Part shown: one piece after another, positions 33,637 through 47,105 of the stretch
Layout: every line of letters starts with the position of its first letter
Numbering within the stretch: the stretch's first letter is position 1
Assembly: GCA_963930775.1 (NCBI GenBank)
Contig: OZ005689.1
Span: 33,403,235 to 33,467,234, forward strand
Length of the DNA stretch: 64,000 nt
Direction: 5' to 3'
Source of the DNA: Cliona cf. orientalis
Lineage: Eukaryota > Porifera > Demospongiae > Clionaida > Clionaidae
Notes under the pieces: model-generated
What the model was told of the DNA's origin: nothing
Databases searched by the model: none
The model's input: the letters and a program-made list of their open reading frames with translations, nothing else
Translations under genes and position numbers: made by a program

Positions 33637-36109
33637 ATATGTGCATGCGTACGAGCACTTTAAAATTTTGCTATTTACTGAGGCCAAATACACTATCATG
33701 TATGCAGTCTTGTCACGATGTAGAGAATATTGTGGTGGTACTGTATCAACTGCTCTAATTCTTCCCTCTTTTGAAAACGTCTTTGAGTTCGCTCAAGAAA
33801 AATTATTGATAAATGCAATGCAGTTTCTAAAGTACGTTTAATCATGATATTAAGTAATCAATAGGAATTATCTGTCATTGAAATAAAATAAATCATGTGG
33901 GATGCCTATATACACCACTCTCAAGACGGCTACCCCACTCCGGATAAAGGCCTGAAAAGTAGGAGCTGCCACCACTGGGTCAGACGGCTGGGGATTTACG
34001 GCCCCAGTCAGTCCCAACAGACCATCAGGTCCACCCTTTGAAAGAAAAGGACAGGGTTGGGAATGGCGTCTGTCCACTGTCTTATTGAGTGGAGACATTA
34101 TACTCATATTGTTTTACTTGGGCTGTGACAGTTTCTATCCCATTGATTTAGTGCATACAAATCCGTGTATTATTTTAATGCATCATGTGATATGTCACTT
34201 CATTCAGTACATGCAATAAATAGACAGAATGCATTGGTGTGCTGGGTGCCTGGCCTTGAGAACCAAAAGTGGTAGGTTAAAAGAGCTCTGTCCTCGGGGG
34301 AACTCTCCCTACTCACCCAGACTATTCCCCAAGTTTATGGACAACTTGCATGATCATGCATCAGGGGCGTAGGTAATTTTGACGGCCTATTATTATATAC
34401 ATATTAACAGTTATCGCTTACTTTAGTTCTGTGGCGTAAAGGACAAAGTTAGTTCATTCCTTTCCAAATATTGCACACCAGATAACGACCACTACCGTGC
34501 ATATTCGAGGTCTAGGTCATGATCGATCGTGGCCATAAATGTGGGCGTGGTTTAACCCAAATGGGCATGGTCTAAAAATTTCACGCGTGCTTACCAATGT
34601 AACCCTCCTTTCAATAATCCTGCCTACGCCCCTTTGCATGCATGCATTGGTTTAGTTTATGGCCCACACGTCATACATTTGCACAATTACATTGTGTGTG
34701 TGTGTGTGTGTTTGAGAGAGAGATGTATGCGGACAGGTTATATTTGAACTTGCTGTAAGTCATAGCAGAGGCAGCCTCAACATTGCACATCATGGGCCTG
34801 TGAGTCTGTGTGGTCATGACTATTGTATGTTTTGCTTCATGCATGTGATTAAGTTGACTTGAATACATTTAATTTTTATAAAATTGTACATAGTGATAAG
34901 CAATAATATTGTTATTTTAATTAAGCTAGTTGAGTTAGGTGATGGCGAGGCTGCCGGTCATCAAGGGAGAACCCAGTCTGATCCTCACCAGCCACAGGTT
35001 TCGGTCCCATTAATCTCCCGACCTGTGGTCAGCTACAGAAAGGGCGGAACCACTCCCCTACAAGGAGTCCGGTTGGGGGATCTTTAGATATGTCTTCTCT
35101 TCTTCGTTTCGTATTATCACGTGTCCAGACTTAGGTGTACTATTTTCAATCACTTGTTCGGTTGGTGTACACGTGATGGGTCGCGCATGCAGTTTCTTAC
35201 TATTTGTTGTGTGCAGAAGCGAGTATTATGATGCTTAAGAGGTATTGTAAGGTAAAAAGATTTTGAGGTAGGCTGTTAACTCTCGCCCCATATCCCATTA
35301 CCAAGTTATTTTATGGATTCAAGCAGATCTATTTTCACTTTACTAACTTACTTTCCATTGTGAGGCTTGGACAGTCTATATTGACATGTGCTTTGTTAGC
35401 TAAGCCAGCTTATTGGACCATGTGATTTTAATCATATGCAGTGTTGGGGCCAGATGCTAATTTGTGGGATACAGCACTACATTTCATACTGTCTGTCAGT
35501 TGTATTTTACATATTTATACTCTTGTACTGTGTGTGTATGTGCATGTGCATGTGCATGTGTGTTGTATATGACACTGTTTCGTGTTCTAATACTTACAGT
35601 GGGTCATGACAACACTCCTAAGTGCAGTGTATGACACTGTTTTGCGTTCTCTAGTGCTTACAGTGGGTCATGATAGCTTAATGTGTGCATGTGTGTGTGT
35701 GTGTGTGTTTGGTCTCTTCGTAATCCAAGATTACATGTACATACACATGTACATGTATCTCCCCGGAAGCACCCCGTGAGCATCAGCATGAAGCTTCAGA
35801 GGCCAAAAATGGAAAAGTATTATGTTCAACTTATGCACAACATACTGTCAGGTATATTTATGACTTTATTATATATTTATCATCAACAAATCTTAAATAT
35901 TAGTAACTATTATTATTACAAGCATGTCACTATTAGAGTTTAAAAATGTTCCGGTCATCAGGGGAGAACCCAGTCAGCCACAGGTTTCGGTCCCATTAAT
36001 CTCCCGACCTGTGGTCAGCTACAGAGGAGTCCGGTGGAGTATCCTTCGTTCCTTTGTTCTTGATTATGGGTTCACGTGATAAGCTTCCATGTGTCACGTG
36101 TCTTATTTG
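33637..36109. other. Gene-free stretch with short direct repeats
   Basis: A ~75-100 base phrase (CCGGTCATCA, then GCCACAGGTTTCGGTCCCAT and CGACCTGTGGTCAGCTACAG) occurs at 34954-35053 and again at 35951-36030. CACAGG/CCTGTG and CGACC/GGTC parts allow a small stem, so a SINE or small-RNA-derived repeat is possible. A 46-base duplication (TGACACTGTTT...GGGTCATGA) lies at 35569-35614 and 35630-35675. No gene. Confidence 0.4.
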
Positions 36110-36145
36110 TGACCGGATTTGGGAAAACCCTCCGTAAATTGCGAG
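36110..36145 (+). repeat. Lone GTGACC-element tip
   Basis: GTGACCGGATTTGGGAAAAC plus CCTCCGTA matches the left tip of copies 1-3, then the sequence diverges. No right tip found nearby. A truncated copy or a different subfamily. Confidence 0.6.
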
Positions 36146-38519
36146 TATACGGACTTCCGCCTGCAAACGCAAGTAGCAACGTTTTATTATGCTTGCTGCA
36201 CATTTTTAGTATAGGCGATCCGGGTACATTTTGGCTCATATCTCCATGACTATACGGGTTAGACTTCAAAGGTTGTAGTTGGTAATGGTGGCCTTAACTA
36301 AAAATCGGTTGTCAGCACAATATGGTTGGTTTTGTCATGAAAAGTCACATATTACTCTAGTTACATTTCCAGTTATGTTCACAGAATATGGCTATGAAAA
36401 AAAGTGGACGTGCACTTTGTGCAATGAAAAATTTTGCTACTTGCATCTGTGTGAATGGAATCATATCCAACAACAAAAAATTTAATGCACAGGTATCACC
36501 ATGACCAGCTATATTTGCAAAGCCTGTTTATTGGACATGCAACGAAACCTATACAACCCCACCTATCACCCAAAACATGAAAAATTCAAGCCATCATGTC
36601 AAGTGCCAGGGTGAGAGAGTGGAAATATTAAAGTTTGCAAGGTAGCAGACACTACAGCCATCACACAGCTCCTTAAACTAAAGCAAGCCGTGGCCATCAC
36701 TCTATGCACTTATCACACAATGTCGTGTATCGTTCATTACCTCAAAAAGTCTCACTATTTATCCATCTAAAATGCAAAAATGTGCTCTAAATCTTTAACT
36801 AAGGTACAGATTGTCACCGTTGTTCAAGTCCAGAGAATATTACAAAGAATCTGACAGGGGGAGATCCAGAGGGGGTTCGATGGGCTCGGACGAACCCCCC
36901 TTTCTGACTAGCTATCTAGTACTTAGCCTGTATAGTAGTGTAAAATCTAGGCTTCATAGAACCCCCCCCCCCCCCATGTCTTTAGCTAGCTACAGTACTA
37001 AAGCGTCTGTCTTTAGCTCACCTACTTGGACGTTTCTTAGTGAATATTTGGGCGATTTGAAGTCTTGGAACGCATCACAAAACCTCGAAACGCTATCTAG
37101 CGAAAAATGGGCGTGGTCAACGAGCAAAGTGGGTGTGACTTAAAACTTCATACTCAGTACTCCTGCACCCAGGCGCTTATAAGAGAAAACGGCCAGTCCT
37201 ATGGTATGTAGTTTTTCAGGATACTGGGGACATCCCCAGTACTCCCAGACCCATGCTCTGGCTTGAAATCATATACAAGATATATAATTAATAATTATTT
37301 TATTGTCATTATGGTACATAGTATATTCGGAGATATCCCCAGTACTTGGACGTAATCCTATTACTATTATTATCATACTGAAGCTGAAAACTTTCAAGTT
37401 TCCCCTTGAATATTTCCAACTACCTTAATCTCTGGTTGTTGTAGGTCTATAAAGCTGAAGTGGTAAGATTAGCCTAGTGTTATAATATAATACCATATCT
37501 CTACATGTAAACTCAGGTGCATTAAGGACTGGGACCACGCTCGCGTGTGCAATAATTAGTGGGCGTGGCCAATATCAGTGGTGTAGCCCGCCAAAAAGAC
37601 CCCAAACTAATTCTAAGGTAGAATATGTAGGTAGAATATATGCGAAATAGAACGTACAAGATGCCAAAGAATTGAAGAAACCTTCAAACTACGCTGTTTC
37701 AGCAGTTTGCTCGATCAGCCACCTATTTGATCACGTGACCCTGACACACCCATCCCTGTACAAAGTATAGGGAGCCTAACAGTGGTTCGAACGGAGAACA
37801 AAGAACCCCCTGATGCCTCGTTCAATGCTTTCTACAGTTTATTTGTGCGTATCTGAAGTATTTTGCCCTTGAGCATTTTTGAAAAAATCGATAAGACAGC
37901 CGTGAGGTAAGCTTTTGTAGTTGGGCCGTTGGCAAAAATATCACAATTTATGCTAGAGCGCCTAAGCTAAGACAACTTACAAAAACGCCGAAGGGCAATA
38001 TTGTAGATTAGGATGTATAGCTTCTTATGAATACCCTACCATGATGCTAGCAAGGGTGCTTGTCCTCCGTATTTTGGCTTTAATGCTGTAACACACGTTT
38101 CACTCGCATGCGCATGCCTCGTGTAGACATTCCCCCAAAAATTTTTTCCAAGGGCAAAATTTCCTTAGTAACATCCATAGCAACGAGTACCCTCAGGAAT
38201 GCAATTAACCCTTGGCCCTTGGCCTTTGTGAACCTTACCACATGTGCAACACTACTGGATAGTAGGGACACAAAGAAGGCGCTTGCAAGAAGTCTGTTAG
38301 ATTTTCAATATACAGAACTGACGCTATGCTAGCGTGGATGTCCAAGACTGTTTCCAGTTTTTCCAAGGGTCCAGAAGTGCTCCAAAGTTTGTTAACCAAT
38401 GTAAGTTTAACTTTAACCTACCCTTAGTTAACTTGTTTAGAGCCCGCTGTGGTACTTATTTTTGTGCGAGTGATATGCATGATTATAGCGGGCCATAAAT
38501 AGCACTGTGCAAGTGAGCG
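36146..38519. other. Gene-free stretch
   Basis: No gene recognised. It holds 15 C at 36962-36976 and short palindromic words such as GGGGACATCCCC (37227). Open frames are short and featureless. Confidence 0.35.
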
Positions 38520-38605
38520 AGCGGAGATGGGAAAGAGAGGATAGAGGGAGGGAGGGAGGGAGAAAGAGACAGAGAGTGAGAGAGACAGAGAGAGAGAGAG
38601 AGAGA
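38520..38605. repeat. GA-rich microsatellite
   Basis: GAGGGAGGGAGGG and (GAGA)n runs. Frames reading across it on the minus strand are artefacts. Confidence 0.85.
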
Positions 38606-38697
38606 TGAATGAGTGAGAGAGTGGGGAGGAATGGAGCATGAGATATAGATACGATACGGAAAGTAGCGAACAAGAGTATGCATGGAAAATATGCTTC

Positions 38698-41600
38698 TCA
38701 GTCTTGCTGTGGAGTGTCTGCTTTCCTTCTTTTTTTAGGTGGGGGTCGTACGGTTGTGAGAGCTGGAGCTGTTTGGAGGCAGCTCTCTTTAAAAACATTT
38801 GTGAGTCTATCTACATCATTAGCAATGCTGTTGTAATTATCTTCGATCCTCATGAGATATGCGTGTATCGACTCGGCACCCTGCTCCCCCATCATTCCAA
38901 ATCCTATATGCCATCTGTTAAACCAGGGAAGGACGTGGTCTTCCAAGATGTGCATCTTGGGTAGTACTGTTGCTTGGGGAAATGAGGCCCTGTAGTCAGC
39001 CATGAAGTTGACAATGTCAGTATCTGTACATGTACATGGAACACCTATAAGTTCGACTCGATTGCTGTGAAAGACTATTCATACCTAGCTGTTTGATTTA
39101 CTCATCATTCATGTATACTGAGGAGTTGTATCCATGATGGCACTTTGAAAATAGAGTTAGAACCCTAGTGAACTTGGCGACGGTTTCTTCTGCATGTGGT
39201 TTCAGTACTGCATCTGCCACCTTGATGATGTTTTCACCCAAAAATTCAATACTCTTGGGCTGTGTATTAATTAGAACTGAACGTTTACATATGTATATTA
39301 TATTGATAGTATATAGTTATACAAGTGTGTTTAATGTCACAATCATGGGATAATGTGGCTAGCATGCTATTAACAGTACATGCTCATAACAGCATCCTGC
39401 CTGGGCAAGATAGTGCATGTGCAGATTAAAGCGGTTGTGGAGGCCACACCCCTCATAGCAAGCAACTGCTCTCTGGCTCCATCAATGGCGACGTTCTTGC
39501 TCTGCTCGAACGTTGCTACCGGACAACTAACAGGTACGACAAAGAATAGACCTCACTTCTTGCTTTGCTCGAGGCTCGGTGGCTAGCGCCAGTGCCTGCT
39601 TAGCAGGCCTCTCGAAGCGCACGGCGCTTTCGCGCCAATCATTCGACAATGCGTCTCTATGGCCCGAGGCATTAAGGGCACTCTTCTTTATGCACATGGC
39701 CCTAGAGTTCTGACCAATCCTGAGCCTTGTAGTGCGGACTTCTCTCCGCCTGCGCCGTGCGTTCATAGCAACCGGGCGCGTCCAAGACGCGTATCCATGC
39801 CCTCATGTAATAACACGGACTATATAGGAAAAATGATTGTCTGAAAAATATTTTTCGTTGTATATATATAATTATGTGTACCTGTAAGAGTTTATGTATG
39901 TGATTCCCTACGAATGTTCCTCCTTGATAGGCTTGCCGCTTAACATTGAGTTTTTGTAGGCTCGTTTCTAAGCTCTTGAAGAAGGGTCCATCGTTTGGAA
40001 TGAACTTGTTGCTGATGGTGCTCTATAACTCAGACAACTATGAAGACCATTAAAGGTATGTGTGTAAAGACCCCAGCTACAGTGTCATGTACTCTTCAGA
40101 TTTACCATTTCTTGTGCCCTTTTACAAGCAAGTACTGCTTCACTTTTTGCCGCATTGAGTACTGGATTGGTCTCTACATTGGGCAAACTCAAAGTTAAGT
40201 ACGTGCTCAGTTGCTCCAACAGGGTAGCATGAGCATCTTGGGACTGATGCTGAGCTCTCAGTGATGACCACTGCTGGAGAAGGATGGAGTACTGCACAAA
40301 GGTTGTGCCACCTATACCACCCTTGCCTTGCTTCACCTCAGCTAGCTTTATATCAAGCTCAGTACATGCCTCCTCCAAGAGTGTCCACAGGCGATTATAG
40401 ATACCAAGAGAAAGATGTAGTCCTGGAATACATACCTATACATACAAATAATTATTAAAAAGGTATTACATACGTATGTAATATTCTCTTACATTTTCTA
40501 GGGGAATGTCAAAGAAGTAGTTCTCTATGACGTAACTCTTGGCATTTCTTATATCACCACTGAGGAAACAAACTTGAAGTGATTGGAGGTCAGAGAGTCT
40601 AGTGATCTCTCTGGTAGTCTGCCTCTCTGTGCTAGTGGCTCCTTGAGTCTACTGCTCGTGATCAGACACCATAAACAGTTGTGTCAACCTGAAATGTTCT
40701 TCATGACATGATACGTCTATGTCAGCTGGAAAGGTACACTCACTGCTCGCACCACTGATGCCATAGACTCGGCACAGGAATTCGTAATAGCCGGAGAACA
40801 CTTGAAATTTGCGCTCAGTGGACTGTACACGTAAGATTGTATATTAACGCTACACTATACGTAATAATTTCTGTACCCTAGTTTCATTCCTTGCATCTCT
40901 GTAACATGTTCTTGATACATGTCAAGGGCAGTGTGCAGGTTGGTTGTACTGTCTCCAGCCTTGAAGATCGAGACCAAAGCAGTGTTCTTGTGAGAGTTGG
41001 GATGGTCTATGTTCATGAGTTGAACCTTGAACTTAAAGCTTCCATGGCCTTTGTCTCCTCCAAGTTTGATCCACAACTCATCCTCTGGAATGGCTCCATT
41101 ATGCCATGTAAGACCACTGTATCTACAGTATTATTAGTGTCAGTATGAACTTGGTATTCATTTCTCCACCATTTTCCCACCACATACACGCATGCACACA
41201 TACACACAGCTTGCCTCTCATGATGACGGACCATGTCTGAAACTTTGGATATCAGATTGGGGCAGTATACAAAGGAAGCATCTCGGATCTCCTCTCCTTT
41301 TCCGTGAGAAAAGGTGAAGGCACCCTTTTTGGCCTTGATGTTGTCCCCCACAATCTCATTAGCCATCACTCTGAGTTTCCTCTCACTGGCAACTGACACA
41401 TTAAGCTCCTTTAGCCATCTATCAGCATAGTTTAGAGTGAATTATGTGTAAACCTGTGTGTCTGTATTACCTTCGAATAATTCTTAATTTGCTCCAGGGT
41501 ATCGAAAGGTCTGCCTTCATGGCGAGGGCATGGTCCGTTGGAATGACAACAGGGAGGTTTGCCTTTGCAAGGAGCTCTTCCCGCTGATCCTTTGTCAACG

Positions 41601-41742
41601 ACTGGATTTCTGCTTTCAGCTGGATAGTTGAATCACCTCCACTCGTGATATCTCGGAGCTTACTGATGCTGTCAGACCGTTGCTTGAGTGTTTTCTTGCA
41701 CACTGCCGAACTTGGTGTACGGCATCCGCTTATTGGCATCAA
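38698..41742 (-). pseudogene. Multi-exon uncharacterised transposon-type gene
   Basis: Minus-strand exons with GT/AG edges and mostly matching phases: 41742-41471; 41418-~41215; ~41120-40890; 40822-40744; ~40700-40500; 40422-40106; 40022-39882; 39259-39119; 39023-38698. The peptides run as one protein of ~700 residues: KDQREELLAKANLPVVIPTD; WLKELNVSVASERKLR; LTWHNGAIPEDELWIKLGGD; STERKFQVFSGYYEFLCRVY; FFDIPLENV; GLHLSLGIYNRLWTLLEEAC; KRQAYQGGTFVGNHIHKLLQ; FLGENIIKVADAVLKPHAEE; and at the end KMHILEDHVLPWFNRW with GEQGAESIHAYL. I recall this family from cnidarian and sponge predicted proteomes, unnamed; its repetitive occurrence and GLHxxLG, HxLEDHV and GEQGxESIH motifs suggest a transposase-like enzyme. 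Decay: an in-frame stop (CAGTAG) near 40650, and the last exon does not match the phase of the one before. Confidence 0.6.
39260..39881. other. Long intron with a CG-rich insert
   Basis: Between two exons of the minus-strand gene. 39440-39790 is markedly CG-richer than its flanks and encodes an Arg/Ala-rich minus-strand frame. It looks like an inserted SINE-like or processed sequence, but no ends or A/B boxes were identified. Confidence 0.3.
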
Positions 41743-41902
41743 AGTGAGTGGCTATTCATATAAGTATTAAGAATTAAGCTTGGTGTAATGGAGGAAAGCT
41801 TTAATTTACCTGGCCACGAGTAGAGAGCTTTATGACCTCATTTGGTGCACTATGTGTGTCTAGAATCCTGCGTACGAGATGCTGTGCACACTTCATCTCT
41901 AG

Positions 41903-43636
41903 AGACTAGCCACAGAGTCAGCAGAACAAAGAGAGGCCAGGCTTCAGGACCTGAGCGGATGTCAGCATGAGAGACTAGCCACAGAGTCAGCAGAAGAAAG
42001 AGAGGCCAGGCTAGGTGACTTGAGTGCACGTAGACATGACCGAGTAGTCACACACCTGGAACAACAACAAAGATCACACCAAACAGAAAGGGAGCCTTCA
42101 GCACAGCATGTTAGTCGACCATCAGTCCAAGCGAAGATGAGAACATTTCATGCTCATTTTTCTACCCTAGCATCTCCCACATGTTCAACATGTTCGGAAG
42201 GCTTCCCTGGACTTCAGCTTCGTTCATCATCCACTGAGTGTATGCGTTGTTCCAAGGACTTGCGTACGCCCAAACTGTACTCTTCTGCCAACAACATGGA
42301 TCCTGGCATGCTACCACTCCAGCTACAGGTTAGTAATACATCAATAAAATTTGTTATAAAATGAATTGATGGTTATCACATATCTTTGTATAGGGTTTGA
42401 CTCAGGTGGAAGAGATGTTGATATCTGCTGTCCTACCCATCATGTCCTTGTATCAGCTACCGCACAGGCAATATGCGTACAGTGGACATGTCATCAATCT
42501 GCCTCAAGATGTAGCCTCCTTTGCCAACTCCTTACCACGTCTCTCCACTCAGCTGGATGTCATAATTGTCAGAAAGGAAGGAACTGCTAATTCCCATCGA
42601 GGTTTATGAGTCAGGAGGGCTGTAGTGTTTTGTGCACTTCAATGGTTACTTGATAACAACAAGTACTACAGAAACATTCACATCAATCATGATGCCCTTG
42701 CAATGCTACCTGAGGATGGAGACTTAACAGGCCTGCTGACAGTATCACTCAACTCAAATGCAGACACAGATACAACACCTGCACAGGATGAAGATGTCGA
42801 TCCCCACAGTACTTACCTATCTGGTTCTTTCATTCCAAGTGCCACTCAGCGAAGGACGGAACAAGAGACCGTGAGACAGTCAGTGCAACAGCGTCAATCC
42901 CACCAGCAACCAGTGGCTCCACCTACAGTGTCGTGGCCTCCCACAGGCTCCACTCCCATCAATGAGTTCAATACCGAAGGCTACATGTCTTGTGCCTTTC
43001 CTACACTCTTTCCCACTGGTGCAGCTGACTTTATTGCTCCACGAACTCACTCTGTCACCATTGGCAACTACTTCAAACATCTAATGATGTATAAAGATGG
43101 TCGATGTGCTAAACACCCTCGGTTTCGATACTTTGCCCTCAACACAGAGATGCGCTGGCGTGCTTTGCAGGCTGGTCGTATCTACATTCATCAGTATCCA
43201 CATGATGCCCAGCTCTCAGTCGATGAGCTGAAGGAGATGGTTGGTTGTGAAGGAGTGGTGTTTTCCAACCGTGTCTTGCACTATGCCACAAGTCTACGTG
43301 GAACAAGGCAATGTTGGTTCAAACAACGAAGTCGGATCATTGCCATGGTGGAGACACTTGGTCTGCCCACAGTATTTTTCACTCACAGTGCAGCAGACCT
43401 CCAGTGGCCAGAACTTGCCCGCCTAATTTGTCGAGATGATCCTGACTCAAGCTCTGCTCGAGCAAAAGCAGTCCGAGAGAACAATGCCATTGCCAACTGG
43501 TTCTTCCATCAGCGCATCAAAAAGTTCATAGATGCCTTCTACGTTCGTATCCTTGGTGCCACTGACTACTGGTTCCGCTTTGAGTGGCAACATCGTGGCA
43601 GCCCTCACGTTCACGGTCTTGCCGACCTAGTCTAGC
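41903..43636 (+). pseudogene. Helitron Rep N-terminal part, truncated
   Basis: Exon 41903-42328 (donor CAG|GTTAGT) and exon 42394-43636 (acceptor TATAG) join in phase 0. The start is a charged repeat region with two copies of ERLATESAEQREARL-like sequence. It is followed by two CxxC pairs (CSTCSEGFPG, then CMRCSKD) and GHVINLPQDVASFANSLPR, typical of the DUF6570-like front of animal Helitron proteins. Next comes the Helitron_like_N region: EFNTEGYMSCAFPTLFPTG, YFALNTEMRWRALQAGRIYI, and finally FEWQHRGSPHVHGL, which carries the HUH-type nuclease motif. The frame ends at 43636, right after it. The catalytic Tyr motif and the Pif1-type helicase are missing. An in-frame TGA at 42607 sits where Arg (CGA) is expected. 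Dead fragment; true Helitron ends were not located. Confidence 0.85.
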
Positions 43637-43980
43637 GAGCTAAACCCTCTCTCGCTCGCCGCTTAGTGGGTATGGTTTTGAAAGCGCGAGAGAGGGTCTA
43701 GCACTATCTGCAACATTCCAGGAAAAGCCGCATTGACGGACGCGAGCATGAATATCATTGAGTGGCGGATGTGGTTGACCCACCGCGCGCGCGTGCGTTA
43801 GGTGGGGGCAACTCCCGGATCCGTCACCGCGCGTGCGTACACTTGTACACAGCGAGCGCAATACGATAGCACTACGGACACGGTTTACTGCCTGGGGCCT
43901 ACCACACGATGTACACGCGTACAACTAGAAACCACGTGGACTACGGTAGAGTAAACAACTCCACATGTGTACGTGTGTTT
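43637..43980. other. Junction between Helitron fragment and DUF6589 gene
   Basis: Begins with an imperfect hairpin, AAACCCTCTCTCGC pairing with GCGAGAGAGGGT (43647-43698). The following CG-rich part with GCGCGCGCG (about 43785-43793) could be the promoter region of the next gene. No frame supported. Confidence 0.35.
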
Positions 43981-45524
43981 ATGGATCTTTTCATTTGCAA
44001 CTTGTGCCTCAAAAGCAGCAAGCAGAAATATCGTTTATTTCAAGGTAAAACATTAGATACAACTGTTTACACTGATTTGGGAAGAAAACTACATGCTTGC
44101 ACAGAACGTACAGTCCCAAGTAACATTCAAACAGTGTGCAAACAGTGTAGAGATGCTATAATCCAAGTGAGAAACGCACAAATCAAGCTTGAACGTGTCA
44201 ATGATTTGAAAACCAAAATACAATCAGTATCTATCACAACTCCAGTTAGTACATCCAAAGAAGTCTCTCTCCTACATCTACCAGCACTGGTTTGTTGCCA
44301 GCTGCCAAAAGAATACACCCAGCACATAGCACATGCTGCTCGTGAACTATTTCCACGAAATTCTTTAACTGCATCAGCTGAAAATCAATCCAATAATTCG
44401 CCTTCAACTATTGATAAGTGTAGATCTGTTCCAGGCCAACTATTCACTGCCAAACACTTATTACCTCTGATCATGCCCAAACCCGCGGCAGTAAGGGTTC
44501 CTCTCTCATCCCATGAGAATGAACGAGTTCCAAAACGTTTGACAGCATGCTCTCCTTCACGGATTCCAGTTAGAGAGACAATTGCCACAGATGATACTAA
44601 TGGTACAGCTGTGAAGGTTCGTTATTCATGATTACATTTTGTGTGTATACACTGTATAAATATACCAACCTTACGTTACCATATCATCGGGAATAAATCA
44701 TTTTCAAAGGACTTTATCACCATCAGTAAAATCCATCGGTTTAGCTTTTTGCAAAGGAAATTGGTGAAGTGTGGCTTCTGCAGTTATGAAGTGTGATGAA
44801 ATACGAACTATTATTTTGGAGTTAATTTTTAAGGAGCTGAATGATGAGTGTGATCATTTGTGTGAGAAAGTTCATTTTAAATCTGTGCTTCGAAAATCAA
44901 CATTAGATGACCTACTTAATTTTAAGTGGCAAATTTTAATAGATGAATGGAAATTTGAAGCCCCATTACTCGTCTTTTCTTCAAGCAGTAGCGGCGCCAC
45001 CCCAACTTAGGAACAAACAAAAAGGTGTGACAGTTGCCAGCCGATATCCTTCTATTTGCATGGGTGGTGCTCTTTTACTCAAAGAGCGTAATAAGGACAT
45101 GTCGGCTTTACATCAACTAGTGGGGATATACCTTTTCCATGGTGACCTACATAAGTCTGTAAGTATTGAAATATGGTGCTATGCATAACAGTGTGTGCAT
45201 ATAATAATTATTATGTATAGGAGCATAAACGGCTGAATAAACTTGGCTTATCTGTCAGTCCAAATGCAACCCTGGCAAAGATGGATGAAGTTGGTTCCAA
45301 ATACGACAGAGAAGTCATAGAATGGCGTGATAATATAGTTAAAAGGATGCAGTCTGCAGGTGTGCATGTTTCATGTAATCGTGTCATGTACTGTACACAT
45401 GGAAATTTTCACTGGACAGCTACCTCAGTAAATAAAATTAGCATAATTTTTGTCAATGACTGGATAAGGTGAAATTAGCAAAAATTTATCCTGCATGGTG
45501 ACAATTTCCATGTATCTAAAATAT

Positions 45525-45706
45525 ACCGTAACTATATATAGCGGGGAAACTTTGGTGAGGTTTTAATTTGGTGATTTGGCTAGATTGCCAAATTAAAAAC
45601 TAGCCTATTGAACATAAATGCAAGCAGTAAGGCTTCATATAACCAAATTTAATACCAATGTAGAGCCATTTTACCAAAGCCGAAGTTACCTGCTGTACAG
45701 TATATA
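45525..45706. mobile_element. MITE in an intron of the DUF6589 gene
   Basis: Starts TACCGTAACTATATATAGCG with GGGGAAACTTTGG and ends ACCAAAGCCG...TACAGTA; inner GGTTTTAATTTGG pairs with CCAAATTAAAAAC. TA tips. Confidence 0.5.
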
Positions 45707-46647
45707 ATAATATTATAATATTATATATATACATGTATTTGGTAACTTACATACACTATAACCACTTTCAGAAGATATCTTAAGGGATGTGACATTACTG
45801 TTTGATAGCTACCAAATCATTGGGGATAATGTTGATCTTAAATCTAAGCCAACACACTTCTCACTATCCGCTTCAGTGAAGGATCATCATTGGTTTTCTC
45901 TGTATGCTATAAAGAACAGGGTGCACGGAGAACAACTAGCAAATGACAAACCCACTGCCGATATCTCAACATTACCATTAACAACGTGGCTACCATCTGT
46001 TAATGACTGTGTTCTCTTTCATGATGAATTCATCATACTTGTATCTCGTGTTCTTGTAGCTAAGTTGAAGGCTTTCCAAGTTTTCAGTGATGTTGTTCAG
46101 GATCATATTCCTCATCAGTATTCAAAGGAAATGTCAGAAAAGTCACATATTGTATGTATATCCTGCTTTATTACAATATTCATGATTATAAACATTTAAT
46201 TGTTAATTAAATTAATTATACTGATTGCAGATTCCCCTTGGTGTGTTATTAAAGGCTGAAAATAAGACTGAGGACATTATTGACATCATTGAACATATCC
46301 AACAGTACACTCCAGTAGCTGGCGATGGCAAGCTACAACCAATTTTTTTTGGTGGAGATCAACTAACGAGAGAGCGAGCTAGTAATGCTCAGGAGGGCAA
46401 AATGCAGTCAAGAACAGCACTGGGAAGACTACAGGGAGTTATACCAAAATGTGAAGATTGGCACACACTTGTATTCAATCAGGTATGCAAATTCAGTGGT
46501 GGAGGAAGACAGCTGTGATTGGGAGGGGGGGAGCACAGTGGGTATATCACATATCTACCACAATAGAAGGACTGTCATGCAAGGGGGGAGCACGTGCCCC
46601 TGGTGCCCCCCTGGTTCTGCCGCCTATGAAATTGTACTAATTATAAT

Positions 46648-46812
46648 TATTACCGTAGTTTCCCCGGTAAGTGCCCATGGGCACTTACACAATCACAATT
46701 CACTATTTTGGCCCGCATGCATGGGTGCTTACCCGGGATATAATTTGTACAGAAGCTGCTACATTGACCACTTGAAATGCGGAACGTAAGTGGGAGTGGG
46801 CACTATGGTATT
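46648..46812. mobile_element. MITE in an intron of the DUF6589 gene
   Basis: About 160 bp between TACCGTAGTTTCCCCGGTAA and GTGGGCACTATGGTA. It shares GGTGCTTACCCGGGATA and ACATTGACCACTTGAAATG with 22040-22220. Confidence 0.65.
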
Positions 46813-47105
46813 TATGCATAATGTATTATTAAATTTAGTACTAACTATAATATTATTGATAATTTGTTGCTGCCATTTTAGATTATTATGAACAACTTAT
46901 ACAAAGAAGATTCGTTTTGCCAAAAGGGGACACTCAAGCAACTTCAAAATCTTCTACAAAGGCATAAGGTTCCAAAGGAGGTCAAGAAAGACTTCCGGGC
47001 AGTCAATGACTTCATACAGCTACTCATTGACAGTCATATTATAGCAGCTGCTTTGGAATTTTTTGAAATGGATTCATTGGAATCACAACCTAGGAAAAAT
47101 AAATT

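Noticed and set aside
34954-36030. Repeated CCGGTCATCA...CAGCTACAG phrase as a tRNA or snRNA gene
   Set aside because: No cloverleaf, no B-box GGTTCGANNCC, no Sm site; kept only as a short direct repeat.
39527-39766. Arg/Ala-rich minus-strand frame in an intron
   Set aside because: Composition follows local CG richness; more likely an inserted repeat than a gene.
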